From positions 62,001 through 126,000 of the forward strand of contig JAIQGL010000009.1 in NCBI GenBank assembly GCA_020072585.1: a stretch of DNA of 64,000 nucleotides. Direction: 5' to 3'. A program made the position numbers and the translations under genes. Below the pieces are notes generated by a model. It was not told the DNA's origin, did no database searches, and saw nothing but the letters and a program-made list of their open reading frames with translations. This DNA is from Terriglobia bacterium. Its GTDB lineage: Bacteria > Acidobacteriota > Terriglobia > Terriglobales > Acidobacteriaceae. Below are positions 24,218 to 32,118 of the stretch, piece by piece. Position 1 is the first letter of the stretch, and every line of letters begins with the position of its first letter.

Positions 24218-25508
24218 ATGAAAGCCGCTTCCCTTCTCTTCGTGGCTCTGCTGTGTCTGCCCGCAGCGGCGCAAACGCCCTCGCCCGCGCGCGTGAACGG
24301 CCAGCGCATCAACGATCACCGGATTGCCCTCTCAAATTTCGGCGCCAATCCGCGGGGCGGTGTGAGCCGCGTGGCTTACTCTGAAGCCGACCTCAAAGGA
24401 CGCGCGTACGCCATGGCGCTGATGCAAGAAGCCGGGCTCGACGTCCACATCGACGCCGCAGGAAACATCGTCGGCACGCGCGCCGGAAGCGACGCCTCGC
24501 TCAAGCCACTGCTGATCGGCTCCCACATCGACTCTGTCCCCATGGGCGGCAACTATGACGGCGACGTTGGCTCGCTCTCAGCCATCGAAGTGACGCAGAC
24601 ACTCAAGGAAAAGCGGGTCACGCTACGCCATCCGCTTGAGGTCATCATTTTTCAGAATGAAGAAGGCGGGACCATCGGCAGTCAGGCGCTGGGCGAAGGG
24701 CTGGATGAGAAGCGGCTGAACCTGGTCTCGCAGAGCGGCAAAACCATCCGCGAGGGCACGCGTGTTGTCGGCGGCAATCCAGATCAGCTGGCTTCCGCGC
24801 AAAGAAAGCCTGGCAGCATTGCCGGTTACTTTGAGCTGCACATCGAACAGGGTGGCAGCCTGGAGCGGGAAAAGATCAATATCGGCGTGGTGGAAGGGAT
24901 CGTCGGAATTCTGCATTCTGACGTCACGATTGAAGGCTTTGCCAACCATGCCGGCACCACGCCCATGGACCAGCGCCGCGATGCACTGCTCTCCGCCGCG
25001 CGCTTCATCGAGAAGGTAAACCAGATTGTCACCGGCGTTCCCGGCCGCCAGGTCGGCACCGTGGGCTGGATCAAGGCGGAGCCCGGCGCTTACAACGTGA
25101 TTCCGGGCAAGGTCGTTCTTGGTCTTGAGCTGCGCGACCTGGACGAAAAAAAAATTCACCGGCCTTTTCACCCAGATCCAGACTGCGGCTGAGGACCTGG
25201 GCAAGCTGAACCAGACGCGTTTCAGCTTTACCGACCCGGTGACCAGCCACCCTGCGCTGACCGATAAAAGTTTTCAGAAGCTGATCGATGACACCGCCAA
25301 GTCGCTTGGCTTTTCGACCAAAGTGATGCCGAGCGGCGCCGGACACGACGCACAGGAGATCGCCCGGATCGGCCCTGTGGGCATGATCTTCATCCCCAGC
25401 ATCGGCGGCATCAGCCATTCTCCTAAAGAGTTCTCGCGCCCGCAGGACATTGAGAACGGCGCCAACGTGCTGCTGCAAACCGTGCTGGCGTTTGACAAAG
25501 CACATTGA
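24218..25508 (+). pseudogene. secreted M20-type amidohydrolase, frameshifted at an A9 run
   Basis: With a one-base correction the two frames make a protein of about 429 residues like AllC/hydantoinase M20 enzymes. It has a signal peptide, GSHIDSVPMGG with NYDGDVGSLS, FQNEEGGTIGSQ, FELHIEQG and, in the second frame, SGAGHDAQEIAR and IGGISHSPKEF. These include the expected zinc ligands and dimer-domain residues. The break is at nine consecutive A (25146-25154) where eight would keep the frame. A homopolymer of this kind can be a sequencing error, true inactivation or a site of transcriptional slippage. Both halves are well preserved, so decay would be very recent. Confidence 0.75.
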
Positions 25509-25532
25509 AGCCCACGCAGATCGAACACCCTT

Positions 25533-25703
25533 TCACCGCGGAGGCGCGGAGACGCGGAGAAAACACTTGAGCCGCAGATTTACGCTCATAACGCTGATGG
25601 AAGAATTGCCCCCACTCTGATTAGCAAACCTTGGTCGCCCGAGAATTCATCTGCGCTCATCTGCGGCAACAGGCGTCTTTCCTCTCCTCCGCGTCTCCGC
25701 GGT
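25533..25703. repeat. cluster of dispersed GGAGGCGCGGAG and CGCAGAT repeats
   Basis: CACCGCGGAGGCGCGGAGAC (25536 region), a GCCGCAGATTTACGC-type unit, its reverse ATCTGCGCTCATCTGCGG, and CTCCGCGTCTCCGCGG (25688-25702) are packed between two genes. Related units occur at about 4796, 37141, 50537, 51140, 51186, 54032 and 54073. The last unit ends just before the -10 of yggS. Confidence 0.65.
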
Positions 25704-25733
25704 GATCCTTGTTTTTCCCCTATAATTCTCACG

Positions 25734-26444
25734 ATGTCCACCGCTGACAACATTGCCGCCATCGGCGAACGCATTGCCCGGGCCGCCGCGCGCGTAGGCC
25801 GCAACCCAGGCTCGGTCATGCTGATGGCTGTGAGCAAAACGGTGGAACCGGAGCGCATCCGGCAGGCTTATGCAGCGGGTATTCGCGTCTTCGGTGAAAA
25901 CCGCGTGCAGGAGTTCGGCGAAAAAGCCGCGGCGCTCAGCGACCTTAAAGACGCTGAATGGCATCTGATCGGCCATCTGCAGAGCAATAAAGCCAAGAAG
26001 GCGGTCGAGCTATTTCAGGCGGTCGATTCCGTGGACTCACTGCGGCTGGCGGAACGGCTGAACCAGGCTGTGGAGCACACAGAAAAAAAGCTCTCCGTGC
26101 TGATCGAGATCAAAGTCGGAGAAGAAGAGAGCAAAGCCGGCATTCCGGCGGATTCACCTGAACTGGACAATCTGCTCCGGGCCGCTCCACGGCTTGAACA
26201 TCTCCAGATTCGCGGGCTGATGGCTGTGCCTCCATTCACTGAAGACCCGGAAGGTGCTCGGCCATATTTCAGGCTGCTGCGGGACCTGCGCGACACGATA
26301 GCTGCGCGCAAGCTGTCTGGGGTCCCGATGGACGTGCTTTCCATGGGCATGTCGCATGACTTTGAAGTTGCCATTGAAGAAGGCTCGACCTGCGTGCGCG
26401 TGGGCTCTGCCATCTTTGGCTCCAGACCAAAGCCTACCGCATGA
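25734..26444 (+). CDS. yggS: YggS-family PLP-binding homeostasis protein
   Basis: A 236-residue single-domain barrel protein like PROSC/YggS. Lys35 in MAVSKT is the PLP lysine; FGENRVQEF, WHLIGHLQSNK and LSMGMSHDFEVAIEEGSTCVRVG are family signatures. It keeps free pyridoxal phosphate in balance rather than catalysing a metabolic step. TATAAT at 25721-25726 ends seven bases before ATG, so the message may be leaderless. The stop overlaps the next start by four bases (ATGA), pairing it with yggU as in many bacteria. Confidence 0.93.
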   Translation: MSTADNIAAIGERIARAAARVGRNPGSVMLMAVSKTVEPERIRQAYAAGIRVFGENRVQEFGEKAAALSDLKDAEWHLIGHLQSNKAKKAVELFQAVDSVDSLRLAERLNQAVEHTEKKLSVLIEIKVGEEESKAGIPADSPELDNLLRAAPRLEHLQIRGLMAVPPFTEDPEGARPYFRLLRDLRDTIAARKLSGVPMDVLSMGMSHDFEVAIEEGSTCVRVGSAIFGSRPKPTA

Positions 26445-26740
26445 TTGCCATCCAGGAGTCCGCAAAGGGAATCACGTTTGCCATAAAAGTCCACCCTCGC
26501 GCCCGCAAGAACGCCATCACCGGCGTGATAGGCGACGCGCTCAAATTGGCGCTGACGGCGCCTCCCGTTGAGGGCAAAGCCAACCAGGCGGTCATTGAGT
26601 TCTTTGCGGATTTGTTTGCAATTCCACGATCCTCCGTTACCATAGCCAGCGGTGAAACCAGCCGAAATAAAGTGGTGCGAATTGCGGGCGTGAGCAAAGC
26701 GCAGGCCGAACAGCGGCTGTCTGGAAATTTGAAACCGTAA
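26441..26740 (+). CDS. yggU: DUF167 (YggU) family protein
   Basis: A 99-residue alpha/beta protein. The signature VHPRARKNAITGVIGDALKL and TAPPVEGKANQAVIEFFADL defines the YggU/DUF167 family, of unknown biochemical role, often beside yggS. It overlaps yggS by four bases, so translation is coupled. The gene ends in a run of ATTCAAATTTGAAA-type palindrome. Confidence 0.92.
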   Translation: MIAIQESAKGITFAIKVHPRARKNAITGVIGDALKLALTAPPVEGKANQAVIEFFADLFAIPRSSVTIASGETSRNKVVRIAGVSKAQAEQRLSGNLKP

Positions 26741-26775
26741 TTCAAATTTGAAAACTTGCCCGACGAGGTGACATC

Positions 26776-28056
26776 TTGTCCTTTTCGCAGCGATTGAGCG
26801 AGATCAAAACCGGCTTTGAGCGGCCTTTCTGGGTCGCCAACATAACGGAGTTATTTGAGCGGCTTTCGTATTACGCTGCGTTCGCTTCTCTTGCTCGCTA
26901 CCTGCATGAAGCGTTGAAGTTTCCCGTGCAAGAGGCCAGTAGCTTGACTGGTCTCTTCGGCGGGCTGGTCTGGTTCCTTGCGGCGTTCGGCGGCACGGTT
27001 GCCGACCGTCTGGGCTTCCGTCGCGCGCTCTCACTGGCCTATCTGATCCTGAGCTGCTCATACTTCCTGCTCGGGTCGCTCGCTGCGCCTTGGCTCGGAC
27101 CGGTCCGTGATCACATTCCCCTCGGGCTTCTTGTGGGTTTTGTTCTGGCTCTGCCGGCTTTGGGGGTTGCGCTGGTGAAACCTGCGGTCGTCGGGACCAC
27201 GGCGCGTGCTTCGAAGGAAAATGTTCGTTCCATTGGTTACTCGATCTACTACACGCTGGTGAATATCGGCGGCGCAGCCGGACCCTATGTGGCTTCCTGG
27301 GTCCACCGCCACATGAGCGTGGAAAATGTCTTTCGCGTTGCCGCGGCCAGCGTGTTCCTGATGTTCTTTGGCGTGCTGATTTTCTTCCGCGAACCCAAGC
27401 GCGCAGACGAAGTTCACTCCACCAGCCTGGGGCAGTCACTGCAGAATTTCGGGACCGTGCTGGGGAACCCGCGATTCATGCTCTTCCTGCTGATCTTTTC
27501 CGGATATTGGATCGTTTACTGGCAGGAGTTCATCATTCTGCCGCTCTACGTTCACGACTATATCGATCCTAAAGCCGATACCGAAATCATGTTGATCACC
27601 GGGCCGCTACTGGTAATCGCTTTCACCATGCTGCTGAATCTGGCAATGCAGAAGGTGGCGCCGTTCCGCGCGATTACGCTGGGAACGCTTATCTCCGCCG
27701 TGGCGTGGATCATTTTGGTTATTCATCCTACAGTCCTGATGGCTTACATAACACTCGGCGTCGTCGCCCTGGGTGAAATCATCCAGTCGCCGCGTTATTA
27801 CGAATACATTTCACGGCTGGCCCCGCCGGGACAGCAGGGCACCTACATGGGTTTTGCGTTTTTGCCAATCGGCATTGGGTCTCTCATCGCAGGCTGGTTC
27901 GGCGGAAAGCTGATCCACTACTTCGGTGAAGTCAAACATCGTCCGGAACAGATGTGGTGGGCTGTGACAGCCGTAGGAGTACTGACTGCTCTGCTGCTCT
28001 GGATCTATGACAAGACGGTGATGCCAGCGGAAGTGCCTGCAAACGCTGCGTCTTAG
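26776..28056 (+). CDS. POT/PTR-like MFS transporter
   Basis: A 426-residue major-facilitator protein with about 12 helices. NITELFERLSYYAAFASLAR matches the ExxER-YY helix of proton-dependent oligopeptide transporters, and GGTVADRLGFRRAL is the MFS loop 2-3 motif. It probably imports di- or tripeptides; the following gene is a proline-peptide hydrolase, which would fit peptide use. Start is TTG 26776, preceded by GAGGTGAC. It lies 35 bases after yggU. Confidence 0.82.
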   Translation: MSFSQRLSEIKTGFERPFWVANITELFERLSYYAAFASLARYLHEALKFPVQEASSLTGLFGGLVWFLAAFGGTVADRLGFRRALSLAYLILSCSYFLLGSLAAPWLGPVRDHIPLGLLVGFVLALPALGVALVKPAVVGTTARASKENVRSIGYSIYYTLVNIGGAAGPYVASWVHRHMSVENVFRVAAASVFLMFFGVLIFFREPKRADEVHSTSLGQSLQNFGTVLGNPRFMLFLLIFSGYWIVYWQEFIILPLYVHDYIDPKADTEIMLITGPLLVIAFTMLLNLAMQKVAPFRAITLGTLISAVAWIILVIHPTVLMAYITLGVVALGEIIQSPRYYEYISRLAPPGQQGTYMGFAFLPIGIGSLIAGWFGGKLIHYFGEVKHRPEQMWWAVTAVGVLTALLLWIYDKTVMPAEVPANAAS

Positions 28057-28186
28057 ACAAAGCGGCTGAATACAGCCAGGGCACGATGTCACGGTTTCTA
28101 AGTAAACCTCACTGTATTGTCACAGTAGGGATTCCCTCGCTACGCTCGGGACTTCGGAAAAATGTGGTTAAATAGAAGAACCACTT

Positions 28187-29350
28187 ATGGATTTGAAAGC
28201 CATTCAGTCTGCCTTGCACGAGCGCAATCTCGATGCCTGGCTATTTTACGACCACCATCACCGCGATCCCATTGCCTACAAGGTCCTTGGACTGCCGGAA
28301 AACCTGATGGTGACCCGCCGCTGGTTTTACATTGTCCCGCGCGAAGGCGAGCCCATGAAGCTGGTGCATCGCATTGAGGCCGGCCATCTGGATTCAGTCC
28401 CCGGCAGCAAGCGAGAATACTCCTCCTGGCGCGAATTATGGGACAACCTTCAGGCCATGCTGGTCCGCCTGCGCACCGTGGCCATGCAATATTCGCCTAA
28501 CAACCTGATCCCCTATATTGGGCTGGTGGACGCCGGCACCGTGGAGCTGATCCGCAGCTTTGGCAAAGAGATTGTCAGCTCCGGCGACCTGGTGGCACGC
28601 TTTGAAGCCGCCTGGAGTGAAGAGCAGATCGCCAGCCACTTTGCCGCGCGCGATGCCATTGACGCCATCGTCCCTGAATGTTTCAAAGAGATTGGCCGTC
28701 GCGCCCGTAAAGGCGGCGCCACGGAGTACCAGATGCAGCAATGGCTGGCAGAGGCTTTCAAGCGGGAAAACCTGATCACGGAAGATCTGCCGATTGTGGC
28801 GGTAAACGCCAACAGCGGCAACCCGCACTACGGGCCCAGCGCACAGGGTTCTGCGGCCATCAAGCCGGGCGACCACGTTTTGCTCGACATCTGGGCCAAG
28901 AAGAACACGCCCAACGCCGTTTATTACGACATTACCTGGACCGGCGTCATCGGCACACCATCAGAAAAGCAGGTTGAGATTTTCAACATTGTCAGCGGCG
29001 CGCGCGATGCCGGGGTCAGAAAAGTTGTTGAGGCCTTCGCCGGTAAGCGCCGCATTGCCGGCTGGGAAGTGGACCAGGCAACGCGCGAACACATCACCAA
29101 CGCGGGCTACGCGCAATACTTCACGCACCGCACCGGACATTCCATCGGCGTGAACGTGCATGGCAACGGCGCCAACATGGACAACCTGGAAACCAAGGAC
29201 GACCGCGAGATCATCCCTAACACCTGTTTCTCCATTGAGCCGGGCATTTATCTGCCTGAGTTCGGCGTGCGCAGCGAGGTAAACGTACTTACGCGCAATG
29301 GCGCCGCCGAAGTAACGGGTAAAATACAGAACGAACTGGTCCTTATTTGA
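28187..29350 (+). CDS. M24 metallopeptidase (Xaa-Pro aminopeptidase-like)
   Basis: A 387-residue pita-bread peptidase with an N-terminal creatinase-like domain (1-160). The catalytic half shows HVLLDIWAKKN with YYDITWTG (metal aspartates), HRTGHSIGVNVHG (metal His and flanking His), and the glutamates in SIEPGIYLP and GVRSEVN. Such enzymes release N-terminal residues before proline in the cytosol using two metal ions. It lies downstream of a peptide transporter and overlaps the next gene by one base. Confidence 0.88.
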   Translation: MDLKAIQSALHERNLDAWLFYDHHHRDPIAYKVLGLPENLMVTRRWFYIVPREGEPMKLVHRIEAGHLDSVPGSKREYSSWRELWDNLQAMLVRLRTVAMQYSPNNLIPYIGLVDAGTVELIRSFGKEIVSSGDLVARFEAAWSEEQIASHFAARDAIDAIVPECFKEIGRRARKGGATEYQMQQWLAEAFKRENLITEDLPIVAVNANSGNPHYGPSAQGSAAIKPGDHVLLDIWAKKNTPNAVYYDITWTGVIGTPSEKQVEIFNIVSGARDAGVRKVVEAFAGKRRIAGWEVDQATREHITNAGYAQYFTHRTGHSIGVNVHGNGANMDNLETKDDREIIPNTCFSIEPGIYLPEFGVRSEVNVLTRNGAAEVTGKIQNELVLI

Positions 29351-29775
29351 TGGCGAAAACAGAGACAACCACACCGGACGCACAACCAACTGCCGCAGCG
29401 GTTCCATTCACGCCCATCATCGCCCTGGCTCCGGCCATCGGCTGGCTTATTCCCGGCGCCGGCCACATGATCCAGAAGCGATGGATACGCGGCCTGTTGC
29501 TCATGGGCGCTGTAGCCGGCATGTTCGCTTTCGGCGTGGCCATGCAGGGCAAGGTTTACAAATCCAACACCGGCGACCTCCTGGACATTCTGGGATTCAT
29601 CGGCGATCTGGGCGCCGGGGCGTTCTATTTTCTGGCGCGGATCTTTGAATGGGGCGGCACCTCCATCAGCGCCGCCAATGCCGATTATGGGACCAAATTC
29701 ATTGTGGTAGCGGGTCTCTTGAATGTCATGGCCGCCGTGGACGCATATCACATCGCCATTGGGAAAAAACAATGA
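29350..29775 (+). CDS. small membrane protein (DUF6677-like)
   Basis: 141 residues from ATG 29350, which shares a base with the upstream stop (TGATG). After a polar Thr/Ala-rich start come several hydrophobic stretches: IIALAPAIGWLIPGAGHMIQ, then RGLLLMGAVAGMFAFGVAM, and AGAFYFLARIFEW. GAGHMIQKRWIRGLLL resembles the TM2/DUF5683-type motif with an inward Gly-His loop. Function unknown. The tight chain peptidase-membrane protein-membrane protein suggests one operon. Confidence 0.72.
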   Translation: MAKTETTTPDAQPTAAAVPFTPIIALAPAIGWLIPGAGHMIQKRWIRGLLLMGAVAGMFAFGVAMQGKVYKSNTGDLLDILGFIGDLGAGAFYFLARIFEWGGTSISAANADYGTKFIVVAGLLNVMAAVDAYHIAIGKKQ

Positions 29776-29960
29776 TGCTGGCACTGCAACTCTCTCACTT
29801 CAGCGCGGCAGCTTTGTTCGCGTTCTTTTTCTCCATTGTGTTCGGCATCACGCAGCGCAATACCCGCGAAGAGATGATCCGGTACGGAGCCTACTGCTTT
29901 GCCATGGCCATGGGTGGCCTGTTTGTTGCGGGCTGGCTGATGTGGCTCTTGCACCATTAG
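29772..29960 (+). CDS. 62-aa two-helix membrane protein
   Basis: Starts in an ATGA overlap with the previous gene. Two hydrophobic helices (AALFAFFFSIVFGIT and YCFAMAMGGLFVAGWLMWLL) flank a charged loop (QRNTREEMIRYG). No family recognised. It is the last gene of the operon and is followed by the paired inverted element. Confidence 0.7.
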   Translation: MMLALQLSHFSAAALFAFFFSIVFGITQRNTREEMIRYGAYCFAMAMGGLFVAGWLMWLLHH

Positions 29961-29977
29961 AAATTGGTAATTAACTT

Positions 29978-30152
29978 CTTCTGAAATCCCGAGCGTAGCG
30001 AGGGATCCCTATACTTCTAAATACTGTTGACTGAGGCGTGATAATGCGCTTCCCTACGAATTGCCGTAGCGCTTCTCGGTTGGTATAGGTTTTGGGATCT
30101 TCTCATCTGAGCTTCTTCTGGTTATAGGGCTCCCTCGCTTCGCTCGGGATTT
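29978..30152. repeat. paired inverted element (TTCTGAAATC family), copy 2
   Basis: The left arm reads CTTCTGAAATCCCGAGCGTA then GCGAGGGATCCCTAT; the right arm is ATAGGG, CTCCCTCGCTTCGCTCGGGA and TTT. About 110 bases of unrelated sequence separate the arms. It occupies the whole gap between two convergent genes. Single arms of this family are near 28124-28150 and 57707-57737. Confidence 0.68.
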
Positions 30153-30164
30153 ATAAACATAAGA

Positions 30165-30995
30165 TTATTTTGGTTCCGATCCCCCGCCCTTGGCCTCTCC
30201 CTTGTAAATCATGCGGGTCTTCACGCCAAAGCGTTTGTAGTTCGAATATTTCACAATCTCGCGCACGCGCACATCGCCACTTTTAAAGTGGAGAAAGTCA
30301 TCGGCGCGCGTGTAGGTGGGAAACCAATATTTCCCGTCCACCTGTTCGCGATAGGTCACGAATCTGGGGGACAGGTTTTCATTGTCTTTCTTGTGTATGT
30401 CCGGCACGTTTTTGCCGCAGGTTTTTACGATCTGAAAATCGCGGTTGTCCACCCAGATACGGCCCTGGAAAAAGCGCGGCCCGCCATCTTTCTCAACTTT
30501 CTTAGGCGCAATGTCGAATACGTATGTATCTAGCTCATCCACGCGCTGCTGTCCGGCATAGAGGATGTTGTATTGACCCAGGTCCTGCGTCGTCAGCACA
30601 AAGGGCAGGCGGTTGCGGAAATCGTCATAGTCTTCCTTGGTGATGCCGATGCGCGTGAGCGAGTTCTGGGGCGCATACGTGACTTTCTCAACACGCTGGC
30701 CTTTATCGTCATACAGAATGTCAGTGGTTTCGCGGAATTCGCCGTCGACCGTGTCACCGTCAAGCGTCTGCACAACAACTTCCTGCGTGTAGGTATAGTG
30801 GTTACGAGCGTCCCTAAAAACGCCTTCCTGTCCGGCAAATTTCTGAATAATGTCCTGCGCCTGAATGCTCTGTGGCTGGGCCGTATTGAGCGGACCATTG
30901 CCGGCATCACAGTTGGTTTGCGCCACCAATGCTCCCGGCAACAGCAAGGCGAGAACCGGCGTACACACGGCAAGCGTGAGCTTTGGATACCTCAT
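30165..30995 (-). CDS. secreted protein, LolA/outer-membrane lipoprotein-sorting-like, paralogue A
   Basis: 276 residues with a signal peptide (VCTPVLALLLPGALVAQ) and mature start TNCDAGNGPLNTAQPQ. It is all-beta with repeated aromatic strands (NHYTYTQEVVVQTLDG, YWFPTYTRADDFLHF) and a C-terminal IVKYSNYKRFGVKTRMIY, like the unclosed barrels of lipoprotein-sorting proteins. Two cysteines (TNCD and KTCGK) may form a disulfide. It is a clear tandem duplicate of 31137-31988 on the same strand. Ligand unknown. Confidence 0.72.
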   Translation of the reverse strand: MRYPKLTLAVCTPVLALLLPGALVAQTNCDAGNGPLNTAQPQSIQAQDIIQKFAGQEGVFRDARNHYTYTQEVVVQTLDGDTVDGEFRETTDILYDDKGQRVEKVTYAPQNSLTRIGITKEDYDDFRNRLPFVLTTQDLGQYNILYAGQQRVDELDTYVFDIAPKKVEKDGGPRFFQGRIWVDNRDFQIVKTCGKNVPDIHKKDNENLSPRFVTYREQVDGKYWFPTYTRADDFLHFKSGDVRVREIVKYSNYKRFGVKTRMIYKGEAKGGGSEPK

Positions 30996-31081
30996 GGGTG
31001 CTTCCCTCGGGTTTCTTTGCGGTTAGATGCGAAGGAATGCGAACGGGTAACCTGAGGCAAGATGCTTAACAAATAAAAACG

Positions 31082-31110
31082 AAAAAGGCCAACCCGGTAA
31101 AGGGATGGCC
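31082..31110 (-). terminator. intrinsic terminator after paralogue B
   Basis: On the minus strand GGCCATCCCTT, loop, GGGTTGGCC and then TTTTT. It separates the two paralogous genes, which are therefore probably transcribed separately. Confidence 0.75.
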
Positions 31111-31136
31111 CGCTGGAACTAAGTACCGCGACAGCT

Positions 31137-31988
31137 TTATGGCTTTTTGTCGGGCGTTTTAGGATCTTCCTTCGCTTCGCCTTTGAAGATGATCTTTGTT
31201 TTTGATCCAAAGCGCTTGTAATTTGTGAGCTTGATGATCTCGCGCATGTGAATATCGCCGTTCCGGAAATGCAGCGTGTCATCGGCCTTGATATACGTTG
31301 GGAACCAGTACTGGCCGTCAATCTGTTCGCGATAGGTCACAAACTTTGGAGAGAGGTTTTCTTCAATGTTCTTCTTCTTTTTTGTATTGGCGATCGCCTC
31401 CGGTACGGTCTTGCCGCAGCTTTTCACGATCTGGAGATCGTGGTTGTCAACCCATATCCGCCCCTGGAAATAACGCTGGCCTTTCACAATCGTCTTGGGA
31501 GCAATGTCGAAAACATATGTGTCAATTTCGTCCTGGCGCTGCTGCCCCACATAAAGCAGGTTGTAGTCCGGCAGATCAGAGGTGGTCATGATGAATGCCA
31601 TCTTGTTGCGAAAATCCTCATAATCTTCCCGGCTCAGGACCAGCTGTTTCAGGGAATTCTGCGGCGCGAAGGTCACATTTTCCATGCGGCCGCCTTTATC
31701 GTCATACGTAATGTCCTGCACCAGACGGAATTCACCGGTGACGGTATTGCCATCGAGCTCCTGGACGGTAATATCCTGCGTATAGATATAGTTGTTGCGC
31801 GCCTGGCGGAAAATTTCTTCGCGAGCGGCAAATTTCTGGATGATCTCCTGCGTGGTCATCCCCTGTGGCTGTGCGGTATTGAGCGGGCCAGCGCCTTCAT
31901 CACAATTGGTATCGGCAAGCAGAGCAGCAGGCATCAGCAACAAAATAGAGATAAGAGCAGCGCGCAGGCCAGCCTTCAAAAGATTCAT
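31137..31988 (-). CDS. secreted protein, LolA-like, paralogue B
   Basis: 283 residues. It has the same layout as its neighbour at 30165: signal peptide (AALISILLLMPAALLA), TNCDEGAGPLNTAQPQ, NNYIYTQDITVQELDG, RYFQGRIWVDNHDLQIV, KSCGKTVP and KLTNYKRFGSKTKIIF. Identity over the mature region appears to be above half. The C-terminus is Lys/Asp-rich. A terminator follows. Role unknown; a periplasmic lipid or lipoprotein carrier is one possibility. Confidence 0.72.
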   Translation of the reverse strand: MNLLKAGLRAALISILLLMPAALLADTNCDEGAGPLNTAQPQGMTTQEIIQKFAAREEIFRQARNNYIYTQDITVQELDGNTVTGEFRLVQDITYDDKGGRMENVTFAPQNSLKQLVLSREDYEDFRNKMAFIMTTSDLPDYNLLYVGQQRQDEIDTYVFDIAPKTIVKGQRYFQGRIWVDNHDLQIVKSCGKTVPEAIANTKKKKNIEENLSPKFVTYREQIDGQYWFPTYIKADDTLHFRNGDIHMREIIKLTNYKRFGSKTKIIFKGEAKEDPKTPDKKP

Positions 31989-32118
31989 GGACCTTCCTTC
32001 AAAATAAGTTCTTGAACCCGGGCACTTGAGAGCACTTGTCGCCCGGCAAGTTCATCATCTGCATACTGGCCTCAAACCCCAAAAGGCTTTACACTGGCGT
32101 TTCTTCTGAGGAGGCCGG

